A stretch of 64,000 nucleotides of DNA from Algoriphagus marincola DSM 16067 (GCF_000429405.1 NZ_KE386898.1:5631-69630); one strand, 5' to 3'. Shown: positions 26,401 through 36,162, numbered from the stretch's first letter. Numbers and translations are program-made. Notes: a model not told the origin generated them from the sequence alone.

Positions 26401-29400
26401 GTGTCTCTAAAAGACATATCTATCTGGGCAGAATCAATGTTGAAATTGAGTTGGCGGAACTGCTCAAAAACTATCTGAATTACTTCAGGGAATTCCTCAC
26501 TCTTGTGCATAGCCAGAGATCGGGAACGTACTTTTTCCAGAGCCGCCTCAATCTGGGCTTCCCTTGCCTGTTCTTCAGCTTTTTGAAGATCCAAGTATCG
26601 GCGATAGGCGAGTTGAAAGACATTTGCAGCTCGTCGGAGAAGGTTTAGGGAGCTTTCATCAGGCTGGGTATAGGTTACCATTACGAGGGCTCCTCCCTTA
26701 AAATCTGAGATTGACCAATAGGCTATTATTTCTTCCGTTGGGATGGATTCGATCTTCTTAGAAAGCATAGCGTAGGCCTGAGGAGAATACTTTTTCATAG
26801 CGAGCAACCACTCCTGGCCTTTTTCTCCATCATTTACCAAGACATAATCCTTGTCCCCAGCATAATAATGGGCCATCATTTCATCTACGATCTTGATCCC
26901 AGATTTTGGAAATTTTGCCATTCCTTGGAAGAGCTTTTCCTCCATACCAGGTGCACGAACAGCTCCCCAAGATTCGAAATAGTCTTCATCCTCTTCATAT
27001 AAATGAATGGCACAGACTTCCAGGTCTTCTTGACCTAATTTACCCATTTGGATTCTTAGTTCTAAGGCTACCTCTTCCAATTCTTTTGAAGAGTGCATAG
27101 CCATAGCTCTAGCCCGAACTCGCTCAAGTGCTGCTTCAATCTGTGCTTCTCTCGCTTGAGACTCTGCTTTTTTTAGGTCAAGGAATCGGGTATAGGTTTG
27201 TTCGAAGACTTTTGCAAAGCGTTGGAAAATCACATGGGATTCAGGGACAGGCTGATAGGTAATGAATAGCAAGAACCCATGCTTGAAAAAAGCAATATGA
27301 TCGTACTGCGACTCGGGTAGTGTGGCTCCAGAAGATATAATTTCACGAAGTGCATCGCCCATGACAGGAATAGTCATTAGGTAATCATAATGCGCTTTAC
27401 AATCTTCGCCCAGAAATTCTTCCACATGAAAAGTTTCACCAGCTTTTCCTTTTTCGTAAAACTTCAGGAAGAAATTTTCCCTAGGAGTTTTGTAGAAGGG
27501 TAAAGACCCTTCTCTGCTGCTAAACCATTCATAGTCCCCTTCTGGATCATCAGCATAGATATGGAATGCACAGCCCCAAGTATCTATTCCCAAGGCTCTG
27601 ACCTGCCGATCCAAAACTTCTGAAGCTTCAGTCAGCTCGTCTGAGTGCTGCATAGCCATGGTTCTGGATCGTACTCGTTCCAGAGCAGCTTCTATTTGTG
27701 CTTCTCGTGCCTGTGCTTCGGCTTTTTGGAGGTCGAGGAAGCGGGTGTAGGCCTGTTCGAAGACTTTTCCGAATCTTTTTAGGATGTCATTATCTGCATC
27801 GGAAAATATCTGACCTTTCTGATTGATGATAAAAATGCTGGTATTGCTGGAAACGGCACAGGATCGGAAATACGGTTTTTTTCCTTCAAGCCTTTGTTTT
27901 TTCTCTTTTGAACTAAGTCTTGCCCATGGTTCATGTTTAAACAGAAATTTGAAGTATTCATTTTTCTCTTCTGCGGTAAATTCTTCAGTGAAGAAACCAG
28001 GGCCCCTTTTGATTCCTTCTAGTAGATCGGTATAAAAGGGTTTTTCAAATCTCGGGATTTGGACTACCTGCGATGTTTCGGCTGTTCCGCCGGCACCCCA
28101 GCATTTGAGTTCCTGATCGATCTCGCTGTTGATCACGATGAAAGATCCGCCATGAATGGAAAGTCCCAGCTTGACTAGTTCCTTATGAACGGTATGAATG
28201 ACTGACTGCAATTCACTGGTCTGGTGCATGGCCAGACTTTTAGATCGAACCCGCTCCAAAGCTGCTTCGATTTTGGCTTCTCGCGCCTGTGCTTCTGCTT
28301 GTTGGAGGTCCAGATATCTTCGAAAGGTTTGTTCAAACTGGGAACTAAACCGCTGGGCAATGCTAGTGATTTCGGAATCAAATTCTTCAGGGCAAAAGGC
28401 GTAGAAAAACCCATGTTCGAAGATAAAACAGTGCTGGATCTCTTTTTTGGGAAGTGTTTCCAGCGGGATCTGGATTTTATATTCCGGTGCAGTATTGAGC
28501 ATCCGATAATAGTCCAGTAAATCCTCCCCTTCCAAAATATACTTGTGAAAGGGAACTTGTTGGAGCCAAGCCTGACGGGCTTTTATTAGCATGGGGTGCC
28601 AATCCATATTGATGTTGCCAACATGCAGATTGACCTCATCCCCGTTTTTTCTAGCGGTCCAAAGCTGATTGTTTTCGTTCTCATGATTCAGAATCCCTAT
28701 TCCAAACCTAGTCCGTTCATCTACTCCCAAAGCAGTTAGTTCAGCGAACATTTTGAGAATGCATTTCCCTACGTCCTCACTGCTATGCATCGCCATGGTC
28801 TGAGCTCTGACACGTTCTAGTGCAAGGTCGATTTCAACTTCTCGGGCTCTGGCTTCAGCCTTTTGGATATCTTGAAATCTTCTGTAGGCTAAGGAAAAAA
28901 CCTGATGAAATCGCTTGAATAAATTCAGTATTGAAGTGTCCATCGGCTGATAGAGGGTCAGACCTAATCCTCCCTGTCCTATGGATAAAAAGCAGTGGCT
29001 GATTTCATCAGAGTCCTCCAAAAGAGGGTCAGGGAAATGATTCTCCGCTTTGCGATGTTCACGAAATTCCTCCAGTTTTTTTCCTGAAATAGTACCAGTA
29101 AAGTGCCCGTCTTTCGATGCCAGCATTTGCTCCACTATTCCATGTTCGACGGGGTTTTTGAGATATTCGGTCCGTTCTACTGCTTCTTTATCATAGTAAG
29201 TAAAATACTGGTAGCAAAGATAGATTCCTTTTTCCTCGTCAATAATTGCCGTCTGAATATTCCGAATTTTTTCGACTCCAAACTTTTCTAGCTGTTCCGA
29301 AATAATGCGGCAGATAGCCAACATATCCTCGGGTTTTTTCATACCCATGGCTACAGCCCGGACTTTTTCGAGAGCAGCCTCGATGGCCAATTCCCGGTTT

Positions 29401-29906
29401 TTTTCGACCAAAACAGCTGTTTTTTCTGAGATAATTTGCTCGAGTTCTTCTGTCTTTTTCTTCCAAATATCTATTCCCCAAGTGTCCTCTTCGCTTTTAA
29501 CCTCCTCCGGTTTAGAGCCATGCCAATGGACCAAGATCCATTTTTTTTCTTGATATTCAAAGACTATGGAAAATCGCAATTTTATTTCAAACTGATCCGA
29601 ATCGGTGGTGATTCTCATGATCATGTCATCGACGTAAATCGCGGAATTCTCTCCGTTTAGGACTCTTCGGTGTACCGGCTTTATCTGATGCTCTAGTTTA
29701 ATTCCAGTTGCCTGCTCTTCTTGCCTTTTGATCAAGTCAAAAAATTCCTGACTGGAAAAGATCCGCTCATCCTCTGTTGTACCGAAACCCATGATTTTTG
29801 GATCAATCAAGTGCTTCAACTCATCGATAATCGGTCGAATATTCAATCCGATTTCGATAAATTCTTGATAGGCTTGGTTAAGCGATTGCTCTTTTTCTTT
29901 CCTCAT
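23484..29906 (-). CDS. Giant cytoplasmic histidine kinase with nine tandem GAF-like modules
   Basis: The 2140-residue protein has no signal peptide or transmembrane helix. An N-terminal NTF2/SnoaL-like domain (~1-150, ending KWILVHWHGSKPEE) is followed by nine modules of ~175-200 residues. Each module opens with a coiled linker of the form AREAQIEAALERVRSRTMAM (centres near residues 177, 352, 545, 745, 925, 1122, 1310, 1497 and 1687) and closes with a helix of the form FAKVFEQTYTRFLDLQKAE. Module cores resemble GAF folds but differ strongly from each other. The HisKA domain has H1900 ([15 protein letters not shown]) and HATPase shows NNAFDAM, DNGPGIPDEI, TKKGTEGTGLGLS. It should be an active soluble kinase able to read many inputs. 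Its start overlaps the preceding stop (TAATG). No receiver domain or regulator gene is next to it. Confidence 0.93.
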   Translation of the reverse strand: MRKEKEQSLNQAYQEFIEIGLNIRPIIDELKHLIDPKIMGFGTTEDERIFSSQEFFDLIKRQEEQATGIKLEHQIKPVHRRVLNGENSAIYVDDMIMRITTDSDQFEIKLRFSIVFEYQEKKWILVHWHGSKPEEVKSEEDTWGIDIWKKKTEELEQIISEKTAVLVEKNRELAIEAALEKVRAVAMGMKKPEDMLAICRIISEQLEKFGVEKIRNIQTAIIDEEKGIYLCYQYFTYYDKEAVERTEYLKNPVEHGIVEQMLASKDGHFTGTISGKKLEEFREHRKAENHFPDPLLEDSDEISHCFLSIGQGGLGLTLYQPMDTSILNLFKRFHQVFSLAYRRFQDIQKAEARAREVEIDLALERVRAQTMAMHSSEDVGKCILKMFAELTALGVDERTRFGIGILNHENENNQLWTARKNGDEVNLHVGNINMDWHPMLIKARQAWLQQVPFHKYILEGEDLLDYYRMLNTAPEYKIQIPLETLPKKEIQHCFIFEHGFFYAFCPEEFDSEITSIAQRFSSQFEQTFRRYLDLQQAEAQAREAKIEAALERVRSKSLAMHQTSELQSVIHTVHKELVKLGLSIHGGSFIVINSEIDQELKCWGAGGTAETSQVVQIPRFEKPFYTDLLEGIKRGPGFFTEEFTAEEKNEYFKFLFKHEPWARLSSKEKKQRLEGKKPYFRSCAVSSNTSIFIINQKGQIFSDADNDILKRFGKVFEQAYTRFLDLQKAEAQAREAQIEAALERVRSRTMAMQHSDELTEASEVLDRQVRALGIDTWGCAFHIYADDPEGDYEWFSSREGSLPFYKTPRENFFLKFYEKGKAGETFHVEEFLGEDCKAHYDYLMTIPVMGDALREIISSGATLPESQYDHIAFFKHGFLLFITYQPVPESHVIFQRFAKVFEQTYTRFLDLKKAESQAREAQIEAALERVRARAMAMHSSKELEEVALELRIQMGKLGQEDLEVCAIHLYEEDEDYFESWGAVRAPGMEEKLFQGMAKFPKSGIKIVDEMMAHYYAGDKDYVLVNDGEKGQEWLLAMKKYSPQAYAMLSKKIESIPTEEIIAYWSISDFKGGALVMVTYTQPDESSLNLLRRAANVFQLAYRRYLDLQKAEEQAREAQIEAALEKVRSRSLAMHKSEEFPEVIQIVFEQFRQLNFNIDSAQIDMSFRDTDDFNLWTAVPGRPYPVLQHIPYRNNAVFNSIKNAKKAGLNFISDQFSKEEKNDFFELFFLHYPEVPEERKLFIFSSPGFSRSAVLLSDVMLGIQNYSGIPFTDSENEILKRFAKVFEQTYTRFLDLQKAEAQARESQIEAALERVRSRTMGMQKAEELGDVATLLFNELNTLVDNLWTCGFVLCEKDRQEDEWWLSADNGLIDPFFLPNVGDYTHESLYEGWKKGESYRTVTLEGPQLQEHYDWLLQIPIAAQIFEEMEGSGIPRPTWQRLHAAYFKTGYLVIITEVPCEEEDIFKRFAQVFDLTYTRFLDLQKAENQAREAQIEAALEKVRSRSLAMQDPEELTEVAQLLREEMGNLGVEELETSSIYIHEESNGLTQCWFTIKNSQNPARSVSDQMVLDLQDTWVGNQMLRFYRSKEKKTSILMKGEQRVEWIRYCESKSELLGKSRFYGETIPERTYHLYKFSDGFLGAASSGPISADSWDLMRRATAVFSFAFTRFLDLQRAQASAKEARRQASLDRVRADISSMRTAADLDKITPLLFKELTTLDIPFIRCGVFIINEKAKIVEAYLSSPEGKSLGVLHLPFDASELTFQTVEAWRKGEVYRQHWGKGDFLNWIQQIMEKDLIQDEKTYQGAAAPPESLNLHFVPFTQGMLYVGSTEPLSEDEIDLIRSLSEAFAIAYSRYEDFVKLEQAKAEIESAMSELKATQTQLVQQEKLASLGQLTAGIAHEIKNPLNFVNNFSEVSNELIDEAFEELEKLVDSEEKEEIIAILEDVKGNLSKVQEHGKRANGIVTSMLQHSRGGDGKMEPTDLNALLKEYVNLSFHGMRAAKNPINVDIELKFDEKIGKVNLISEDFSRVIVNLCNNAFDAMRLKTNDESSNYQPKLTISTKIEKNQVTIEVEDNGPGIPDEIKDKILQPFFTTKKGTEGTGLGLSITNDIVKAHGGRLDVESNHDGSKFVISLPQLLPE
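24290..29400 (-). repeat. Nine-copy ~570-bp coding repeat inside the giant kinase gene
   Basis: The repeat unit is the linker-plus-GAF-like module. The linker DNA recurs at about 29345-29400, 28795-28860, 28222-28300, 27650-27720, 27100-27165, 26510-26575, 25945-26015, 25388-25445 and 24820-24885. Linker protein sequences are nearly the same but their codons differ widely, so the array is old and the linker is held by selection. Confidence 0.9.
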
Positions 29907-32900
29907 TATGAACTCGACTTAAAATCTGAATCAATCGGTAAATAAATGATCATTTCGGTTCCTTCACCTTCCTTGCTTTTGACCCGAAGATCACCTCCAT
30001 GTGCCTTGATGATATCATAGCTTAAGCTTAAGCCAAGACCAGTACCACTCCCAGTTGGCTTGGTGGTGAAGAATGGTTGGAAGATTTTATCGATGATGGC
30101 TTTTGGGATTCCACCTCCATTGTCTTTTATGCAAATTTCTACACCATCTATTCCGCCTAATTCTACCAAACGGGATTGCACGGACACTTTTGGTTTGTAG
30201 GATTCGTTGATTTGTTCTTCTTCGGAAATCACAGATCGTTTCCGCTCAGCACAAGCATAGAAGGCATTATTAATCAGATTGAGAAATACTCTCCCTATAT
30301 CTTGAGAAACTACCTTTACCCGTGGGATATTTGAATCCAAGTCTGTTTCAAAGTCAGCTGAAAAACTCTTATCCTTTGCTCTCAGTCCATGATAGCTTAG
30401 GCGAAGAAATTCATCCGCGAGTGCATTAAGGTTGGTAGGCTTTTTCTCTGATGAGCTACCCCGGCTATGTTCGAGCATTCCCTTGACTATCGAGTCAGCC
30501 CGTTTGCCGTGATGTTTGATTTTGGTGAGATTTTCCTTTAAATCTTTACTGATTGTCTTGGCATCTTCTATATTTCCATTTTCCAACTCTTCATGCATTT
30601 CATCAATCAACTCTTCACTGACCTCTGAAAAATTATTGACGAAGTTTAGCGGGTTTTGAATTTCATGGGCAATGCCGGCAGTGAGCTCACCAAGAGAAGC
30701 CATTTTCTCGGAGTGAACAAGCTGGGTTTGGGTAGCTTTTAATTCCTCGTAAGCCTTTTCTATTTCTCGTGCATGAGCTAGCTCTTTTTCTCGATTTTTT
30801 TCTTTTTCCCGGGCTAAAACCCGATTTGTCTGTATTTTGACCAGTCCGTAAACCAACAAAGCAAATCCTAGAAAGTATATGATAAAAGCCCACCAAGTAG
30901 CATACCATGGAGGAAGGATTGTAAAAGAGTAAGTTATTTCCTCAGATAAGGTATTAAAGGTGTTTTTTGCCCGAACTCGGAAGATATAGTCCCCATAGGG
31001 AAGGTTTGAAAACTCACGAGTCACTTTATCATTCCACTCTTCCCATTCTTCATCATAGCCTTCCAAATAGTTTTGAAAGAGGATTTTATTTTCCCTGACA
31101 AAAAAGGGAGCAGCATATTCAAATGTTATTTTATTGGAATTGTAGGCAATTTCAGGGGGCTCTCTATCCAAAAATTCAGCAAGCATAAGTGGACCGGAAG
31201 AACCAGAAATCGCTGTAAAATAAAGGGGAATAGAATAGTCTGTTTTGTATTGTTTATTCGGGTCGAGCCTCATCAGCCCCTCGTCAGTTCCAATCCAAAT
31301 GACCCCGCTGGGCTCCGTATATCCTGATGCTATGCCACTGGCTGTTATCAGATTTACAGGGTAAGTTTCGAGTATAAAGCTTCCATCGGGTTGCTTTACT
31401 GCATACCTTTTTTCTCCCTTAAAGTCTAAAAAAACATTACCCGTCTCTCCGACCCCTAAGCCATAGGTGTCTAGGTTAATATCAGCTACTTCATCCGAGA
31501 AGCTAAATAGCGGATCCCGCTTAAAGCTTTGGGTGGATGCGTCAAAATAGTAAAAGCCATCGATGCCTGAAGTATATACTTTCCCTTCGATGGGCCCAAC
31601 TGCCAGTCCGGATAGTCCTCTGATTCCATCATTTTCACTAAACTCCTGTACTCGTGCATTTGGCACATCAAGTCTGCCAGAGGCAGTTTCTGGCAAATTA
31701 ATTCGGTACAGAATTCCGGCTTGGGTTCCACCCCAAATTTCTCCTTGCTCATTTTCGACCAAAGAATAAACAGCTCGTGTTACACCGGTTATGGGGCCAA
31801 TGTCTTCGTATTGATATTCTCCATTGCTTCCTAATTCCCTTCTAAAAACCTGAATTCCGAAATTCCCGCTGAGGAAAACATAGCCTGGATGTTTTTCAGA
31901 CACTAATATTCTTAAGGTTTGAAAGGGTGCAGTTTCAGGAATAATTTTGGCTTGATTTCCTCTTATTTCATAAACACCTACCCCTGTGCTCAAAATCCCA
32001 TTGGTATCGGAGTACAGATCAAAAACCTGAGAATTGGGTGTCCCTTCTACCTTTTTGACAATTCCGTCTGACTTGTCAATGTATAATACCGTGGTAGAGG
32101 TGCCGATGTAAAGGGTATTGTCGAAAGCAGAGAGTGAAAGTGCATTTCCGATTTCATAAGTATCCGAATCAAATCGGGTAAGTGGAGAGAATATTTCAAT
32201 TTTGGAAAGTCCGCTATTAGTCCCAACCCAGAGATTATTGGTATTGTCTAGATGGAAAGCATAGACACTTTGATCTGGAATGGAATTTTTAGTATTAAAA
32301 TGTGCTTTGATCGCACCTTTTCGATCGACTATAAAAAATCCATAACCTAAGGCACTGATTGCATAAGTGCTGTCAGGAAGTGGAAGTGCCTTATACAATG
32401 TTCCATCTTTTAGATAGGGATCAATTTCAGTAGGGAATGGGGTGAATGTATCCCCATCATATCTAAAAAGACCACCTGAAAATGCTCCTACAAGGAACTC
32501 TCCGGTGTCACTGTAGGGCAGCAGCACTTGGACTCGATTCGCACCCAAAAATTCACTTCCTGGAATCAACTGAAGGCTTTCATCTTCTTCCCGGTATAGA
32601 CCTAGGTTTATTTGATGTGTATAGTACTCGCCATTGAGTATAAAGCCATACATGAACTCGGTATCCGGGTTCCATATTTTGATGTTCCCCGATTGATCTT
32701 CTGTCGCCGGGGTGTAGATGAATATAGCTTCTCTCGCCTGGAAGTAGATTTTTCCCTTGCTCTCTCTAATAGACCAGATATCATTAAACACAAAGTCCGA
32801 AGGAAATCCATCCAAAATCGATCTTTCAACTGTCTTGCCGGTAGAATCCGATATAACTATCCCGAAATCTCCCAGCGAACCGTAATAAAAGGTACCATCA

Positions 32901-33217
32901 GAGGCGAGTAAAGTTGACCGTACATTCGTATTGAATTCTGTACTCGGAGAGGCTAAAAGATTCCAATTCTTACCATCAAATTTTTGCAATCCTGAGCTAG
33001 TGCCCACAAAAAGAAAGTCATCCTTGTTTTGATTGACATTCCAAACCTGCTGACCTGCCAAAGAGTTGCCCCCTATCACATAGTTGGTGTAGCTAGGAAC
33101 TCCTTGAGAAGCATTGATCTGAGCTTGTGATTGAAAGCTAGTCAGGCAGAAAAGTAGTACAGCAATAGAAAAGCTAATAGACCTAAAGAAAAAAAAGGAT
33201 TTGTCTGAATGTTTCAT
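29906..33217 (-). CDS. Propeller/Y_Y_Y sensor histidine kinase
   Basis: From the ATG at 33217 the protein has ~1103 residues: signal peptide (ending FQSQAQ), a periplasmic propeller region (~30-690; [44 protein letters not shown]), Y_Y_Y domain (~700-790), transmembrane helix (~797-815) and coiled coil. HisKA carries H851 ([15 protein letters not shown]) and HATPase shows [21 protein letters not shown] and [11 protein letters not shown]. The propeller repeats are less regular than in the 1234-residue kinase and a true signal peptide replaces the lipobox. A TTG three codons earlier was rejected as start. Its stop is fused to the start of the giant kinase (TAATG), so the two are translated together. 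It should detect an external signal, while the giant kinase reads internal ones. Confidence 0.92.
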   Translation of the reverse strand: MKHSDKSFFFFRSISFSIAVLLFCLTSFQSQAQINASQGVPSYTNYVIGGNSLAGQQVWNVNQNKDDFLFVGTSSGLQKFDGKNWNLLASPSTEFNTNVRSTLLASDGTFYYGSLGDFGIVISDSTGKTVERSILDGFPSDFVFNDIWSIRESKGKIYFQAREAIFIYTPATEDQSGNIKIWNPDTEFMYGFILNGEYYTHQINLGLYREEDESLQLIPGSEFLGANRVQVLLPYSDTGEFLVGAFSGGLFRYDGDTFTPFPTEIDPYLKDGTLYKALPLPDSTYAISALGYGFFIVDRKGAIKAHFNTKNSIPDQSVYAFHLDNTNNLWVGTNSGLSKIEIFSPLTRFDSDTYEIGNALSLSAFDNTLYIGTSTTVLYIDKSDGIVKKVEGTPNSQVFDLYSDTNGILSTGVGVYEIRGNQAKIIPETAPFQTLRILVSEKHPGYVFLSGNFGIQVFRRELGSNGEYQYEDIGPITGVTRAVYSLVENEQGEIWGGTQAGILYRINLPETASGRLDVPNARVQEFSENDGIRGLSGLAVGPIEGKVYTSGIDGFYYFDASTQSFKRDPLFSFSDEVADINLDTYGLGVGETGNVFLDFKGEKRYAVKQPDGSFILETYPVNLITASGIASGYTEPSGVIWIGTDEGLMRLDPNKQYKTDYSIPLYFTAISGSSGPLMLAEFLDREPPEIAYNSNKITFEYAAPFFVRENKILFQNYLEGYDEEWEEWNDKVTREFSNLPYGDYIFRVRAKNTFNTLSEEITYSFTILPPWYATWWAFIIYFLGFALLVYGLVKIQTNRVLAREKEKNREKELAHAREIEKAYEELKATQTQLVHSEKMASLGELTAGIAHEIQNPLNFVNNFSEVSEELIDEMHEELENGNIEDAKTISKDLKENLTKIKHHGKRADSIVKGMLEHSRGSSSEKKPTNLNALADEFLRLSYHGLRAKDKSFSADFETDLDSNIPRVKVVSQDIGRVFLNLINNAFYACAERKRSVISEEEQINESYKPKVSVQSRLVELGGIDGVEICIKDNGGGIPKAIIDKIFQPFFTTKPTGSGTGLGLSLSYDIIKAHGGDLRVKSKEGEGTEMIIYLPIDSDFKSSS

Positions 33218-33291
33218 AGTGCTCAAAATTTTAGTAGTAAGGAAGAGGCTCAGTTAGACTTGCGTAGAACCTATTTCCTGGAAACTTATAC

Positions 33292-34944
33292 TTAAGTCAT
33301 GTAAAGCTGATTTGCTGATAGATGGATAGGTAGCGATATAATGAATTTGGTGCCTTTTCCTTCAAGGGTCTCGATATCGAGTTGTCCCCGGTGGGCCTTA
33401 ATAATGTCATGTGAAATACTTAGGCCTAAACCAGTTCCCTCTGTACCTTTTTTTGTGGTAAAAAAGGGCTGGAGTATCTTGTCTAAGATTTCTTCTGGTA
33501 TTCCAGGACCGTTGTCTTCGATTTCTAGGTAAACGGCTTTATCCTCGGAATGCGTCCTGATGGTCAAGCTAGGCTTATAGTCAGATATCTGCCTCTGAGC
33601 CTTTACTCTTAAGGCATCAAAGGCATTGGTGCAGAGATTAATTATGACCCGGGAGAAGTCTTCTTTGATAAGCGATACCATAGGTAGATTTGGTGCCAAA
33701 TCAAGGTTCAAGTCAAGATTAATGGGGTTTTTTCCAGCTCGCATCCCATGGTAGGCTAGGTTTGAAAATTCAGCTAGCAATTCATTCAAATCAACTTCTT
33801 TGGTTTCGCCAGATCCACCTCTCGAGTGCTGAAGCATCGAAGTCACAATATCATTGGCTCTAGTGCCATGCTCATGGATTTTTTTCAGGTTGATTTCGAT
33901 GGTATGAAGCAGATCAGTCATTTCCTCAAACCGCTCTTTCAATTGAGGACTGCTGCTGTAAACTTTCGCTTCACTGACCTCTTCCAAAACCTCAGTGACC
34001 ATTTCGATGCTGAGATCAGAAAAATTATTGACAAAATTCAGGGGGTTTTTGATCTCATGAGCAATGCCAGCAGTAAGCTGACCGAGAGAAGCAAGTTTTT
34101 CTTGTTGGACCAATTGATCTTGGGTAGTGCGAAGGTCCTTCAGTGCGATTTCTACATTTTTCTTGGCAATCTCCAGCTTTGTGAAATCCTCGTAGCGATC
34201 ATACGCTACCGAAAAATTACCTGCCAATGTTTGGCAGAGCTCTTCATTTTCAGTGGTAAGAGGCTCCGAATTTCCGATGTAGAGCATCCCCTGCTTGAAT
34301 GGGAAAAACTGTAAAATAAGTTGCTCGGGAATGGGTCCGCCCACATATTCTTCTTGGGAAGAAATAAACCCTTTTTTGCTTAAGCTCTCCACCCAATTTC
34401 GGAAATCATTCTCTCTCCACTTTTCCCGATGCCGGTTTTGCTTTTTCCAATAGAAATGAACAGTCTGCGTGAGTTTTGTCGCTTCAAAAGGAATATGTAA
34501 GGCAGCAATGGATTCCTGATTTTGGGTGTTTAGAAAGACATGCATTAAGTCATTTTCTTCTTCCACTATGAAGATTCCGCACCGAATATAGGGGACTTGA
34601 AGTTTGGACAATTCTTGCCAGATAAGGGGTGAGATTTCTTCCAAATCTTCTGCCTTGCGCATGGATGCAATCTCAGCCCTGATTCGCTCTAGAGATGCCT
34701 GCCTGGAAGAGATCAAGGCAAGCTCTTCTACAGCTTGCCTTTTTTTATCCAGTTCCTCGATAGTTTCCTCCAAAAGTATAGAGGTAGTCCTTCGCATCTT
34801 TTCTGAGCGATCAAGTTTAAACTCTACAATGCTCAAATCCCTTTCGATGCCCTTGGCCGAACGGCTCAATTGCTCCTTTTCTTCTTCGGTGAGCTTTTCT
34901 GACTTGGAGATTAGCTCCAGAATTGTCTGAATATTTTTATTCAT
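33292..34944 (-). CDS. Cytoplasmic histidine kinase with one GAF-like module
   Basis: The 550-residue protein has no transmembrane helix. An N-terminal coiled coil (~1-90) leads into a single linker-plus-GAF-like module (RQASLERIRAEIASMRKAED to FSVAYDRYEDFTKLE), HisKA with H296 ([15 protein letters not shown]) and HATPase (TNAFDALRVKAQR, DNGPGIPEEI, TKKGTEGTGLGLS). Module and core match the ninth module and core of the giant kinase much better than the other kinases: PYIRCGIFI versus PFIRCGVFI, FPFKQGMLYIGNSEPL versus VPFTQGMLYVGSTEPL. It is thus a one-module relative of the giant protein, in the same operon. Confidence 0.92.
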   Translation of the reverse strand: MNKNIQTILELISKSEKLTEEEKEQLSRSAKGIERDLSIVEFKLDRSEKMRRTTSILLEETIEELDKKRQAVEELALISSRQASLERIRAEIASMRKAEDLEEISPLIWQELSKLQVPYIRCGIFIVEEENDLMHVFLNTQNQESIAALHIPFEATKLTQTVHFYWKKQNRHREKWRENDFRNWVESLSKKGFISSQEEYVGGPIPEQLILQFFPFKQGMLYIGNSEPLTTENEELCQTLAGNFSVAYDRYEDFTKLEIAKKNVEIALKDLRTTQDQLVQQEKLASLGQLTAGIAHEIKNPLNFVNNFSDLSIEMVTEVLEEVSEAKVYSSSPQLKERFEEMTDLLHTIEINLKKIHEHGTRANDIVTSMLQHSRGGSGETKEVDLNELLAEFSNLAYHGMRAGKNPINLDLNLDLAPNLPMVSLIKEDFSRVIINLCTNAFDALRVKAQRQISDYKPSLTIRTHSEDKAVYLEIEDNGPGIPEEILDKILQPFFTTKKGTEGTGLGLSISHDIIKAHRGQLDIETLEGKGTKFIISLPIHLSANQLYMT

Positions 34945-34964
34945 AGAATGATTCGAAAGAAATA

Positions 34965-34989
34965 AGAGGGCTTACGAGCAGTTCCCTCT
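34965..34989 (-). other. Intra-operon hairpin between FIST and kinase genes
   Basis: On the minus strand AGAGGG and CCCTCT pair across a 13-nt loop, followed by TATTTCTTT. It lies in the 64-bp spacer and could partly terminate or protect the message, setting kinase levels below those of the enzymes. The stem is short. Confidence 0.3.
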
Positions 34990-35008
34990 GTTTTCTCTTT
35001 GCTGTAAT

Positions 35009-36148
35009 TTATTTCTCTGATAATGCGACAAGCGAACAAGTATTGTTATGAAATTCGTGTTTGCCCTTGGTTGACTTACCCATCTCCCCGTAGCTGAAAA
35101 ATCCGGCTAAAGGAGCGTCCCAGACATTTTTCACTTGGTCAATTTCGTCGCTGACCATTGGGCCAAGAGAAAGGTGTCTAGCCTTGCACGAAAACATAAT
35201 CAAGGCATCAGCCTTCGGAAGTTCATTTTTTTTCACAGTCTCGCATTCTTCTACTACTTTCTCGATGACATTAAAATCTGGAGCAAGAGAAAAGCGGATT
35301 TTGGAGCCTTGTGGGACACTTCCTGCGCATACTAAAGAGCGATCATTTTTATTCGCAAATAGCGGGGCTCTAATTACAGGCTCTGTTCCTTCCCGTTGGA
35401 TTTGCATCGGGAATTCTGAACCTACATTGACGATGACCTCTTTCCATTCATCGATGTTTTTATTGACGCCCATGTACTTGATGACTACATCAAGTGCAGG
35501 TTCATCATCGATGGTGTAAACCGTATTTCCTTCGCTTTTGGTAATCGTTCGAACGGTGCCTACAGGTTGCCAGCCGCTGGTCGCCAAACCTGCAATGGAT
35601 ATTTTATCCTCATCAAGAATCAGCGCTACGATTCCGGTGATGTTGTAATGGCCATTAGTAAATGCATAGGTCCCAGTCATGGTGAAATCATCTCCGGCCA
35701 TTCCACCAAAGATGGTGACCTCTGGACCGACTGCTTCTTCAATACCTTTGATGATCATTTCCCCATCTGTGCTGATCCCTCCTGAGGCAATGATGAAAGC
35801 CGGATTTTTGAAGGTATTCAAACCCAATTCTCCGGTTTTTCGGGCTACATCTAGAATATTTCCATCTCCTGTCTCGAAGTGTACACATTGAAAATATTCT
35901 TTCTTGATATCCAAAAGCATGATCACGATGGACTCCTCACCAATTTCTCCGTCTATAAATTCTCCTGCGGTGGTTGCTCCGAAAATACTGATGTCTCTTT
36001 GCTCTAATAATTTGCAAATAGCTACCCGATCCTGCTTGATGGATAGAAATATGATGGCTAGTGTAGGCTTAAAGCCATCAGAAAGAGTGGTTTCAAGGGC
36101 TTGACTGATTTCAGCCAGTGAATTTCCTTTGATTGTTTTTGCTTTCAT
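35009..36148 (-). CDS. FIST domain ligand-sensor protein
   Basis: The 379-residue protein matches FIST_N plus FIST_C. The N half has IFGATTAGEFIDGEIGEESIV and TIFGGMAGDDF, and the C half has DALIMFSCKARHLSLGPM and PLAGFFSYGEMG with the closing FHNNTCSLVAL. FIST proteins are predicted sensors of small ligands, probably amino acids or their derivatives, and are often linked to kinases or cyclases. There is no signal peptide or output domain, so it should act in the cytoplasm by contact with a partner. It lies 14 bases after the flavin amine oxidase gene and 64 bases before a soluble kinase gene. A role as ligand-binding subunit for that kinase is the natural inference. Confidence 0.9.
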   Translation of the reverse strand: MKAKTIKGNSLAEISQALETTLSDGFKPTLAIIFLSIKQDRVAICKLLEQRDISIFGATTAGEFIDGEIGEESIVIMLLDIKKEYFQCVHFETGDGNILDVARKTGELGLNTFKNPAFIIASGGISTDGEMIIKGIEEAVGPEVTIFGGMAGDDFTMTGTYAFTNGHYNITGIVALILDEDKISIAGLATSGWQPVGTVRTITKSEGNTVYTIDDEPALDVVIKYMGVNKNIDEWKEVIVNVGSEFPMQIQREGTEPVIRAPLFANKNDRSLVCAGSVPQGSKIRFSLAPDFNVIEKVVEECETVKKNELPKADALIMFSCKARHLSLGPMVSDEIDQVKNVWDAPLAGFFSYGEMGKSTKGKHEFHNNTCSLVALSEK

Positions 36149-36162
36149 GCTTGAAAAGATTT

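Noticed and set aside
24290..29400. Regular repeats in the giant kinase gene as a CRISPR array or tandem mobile element
   Set aside because: The period is ~570 bp, repeats are coding and differ at synonymous sites, and no short identical repeats with unique spacers are present.
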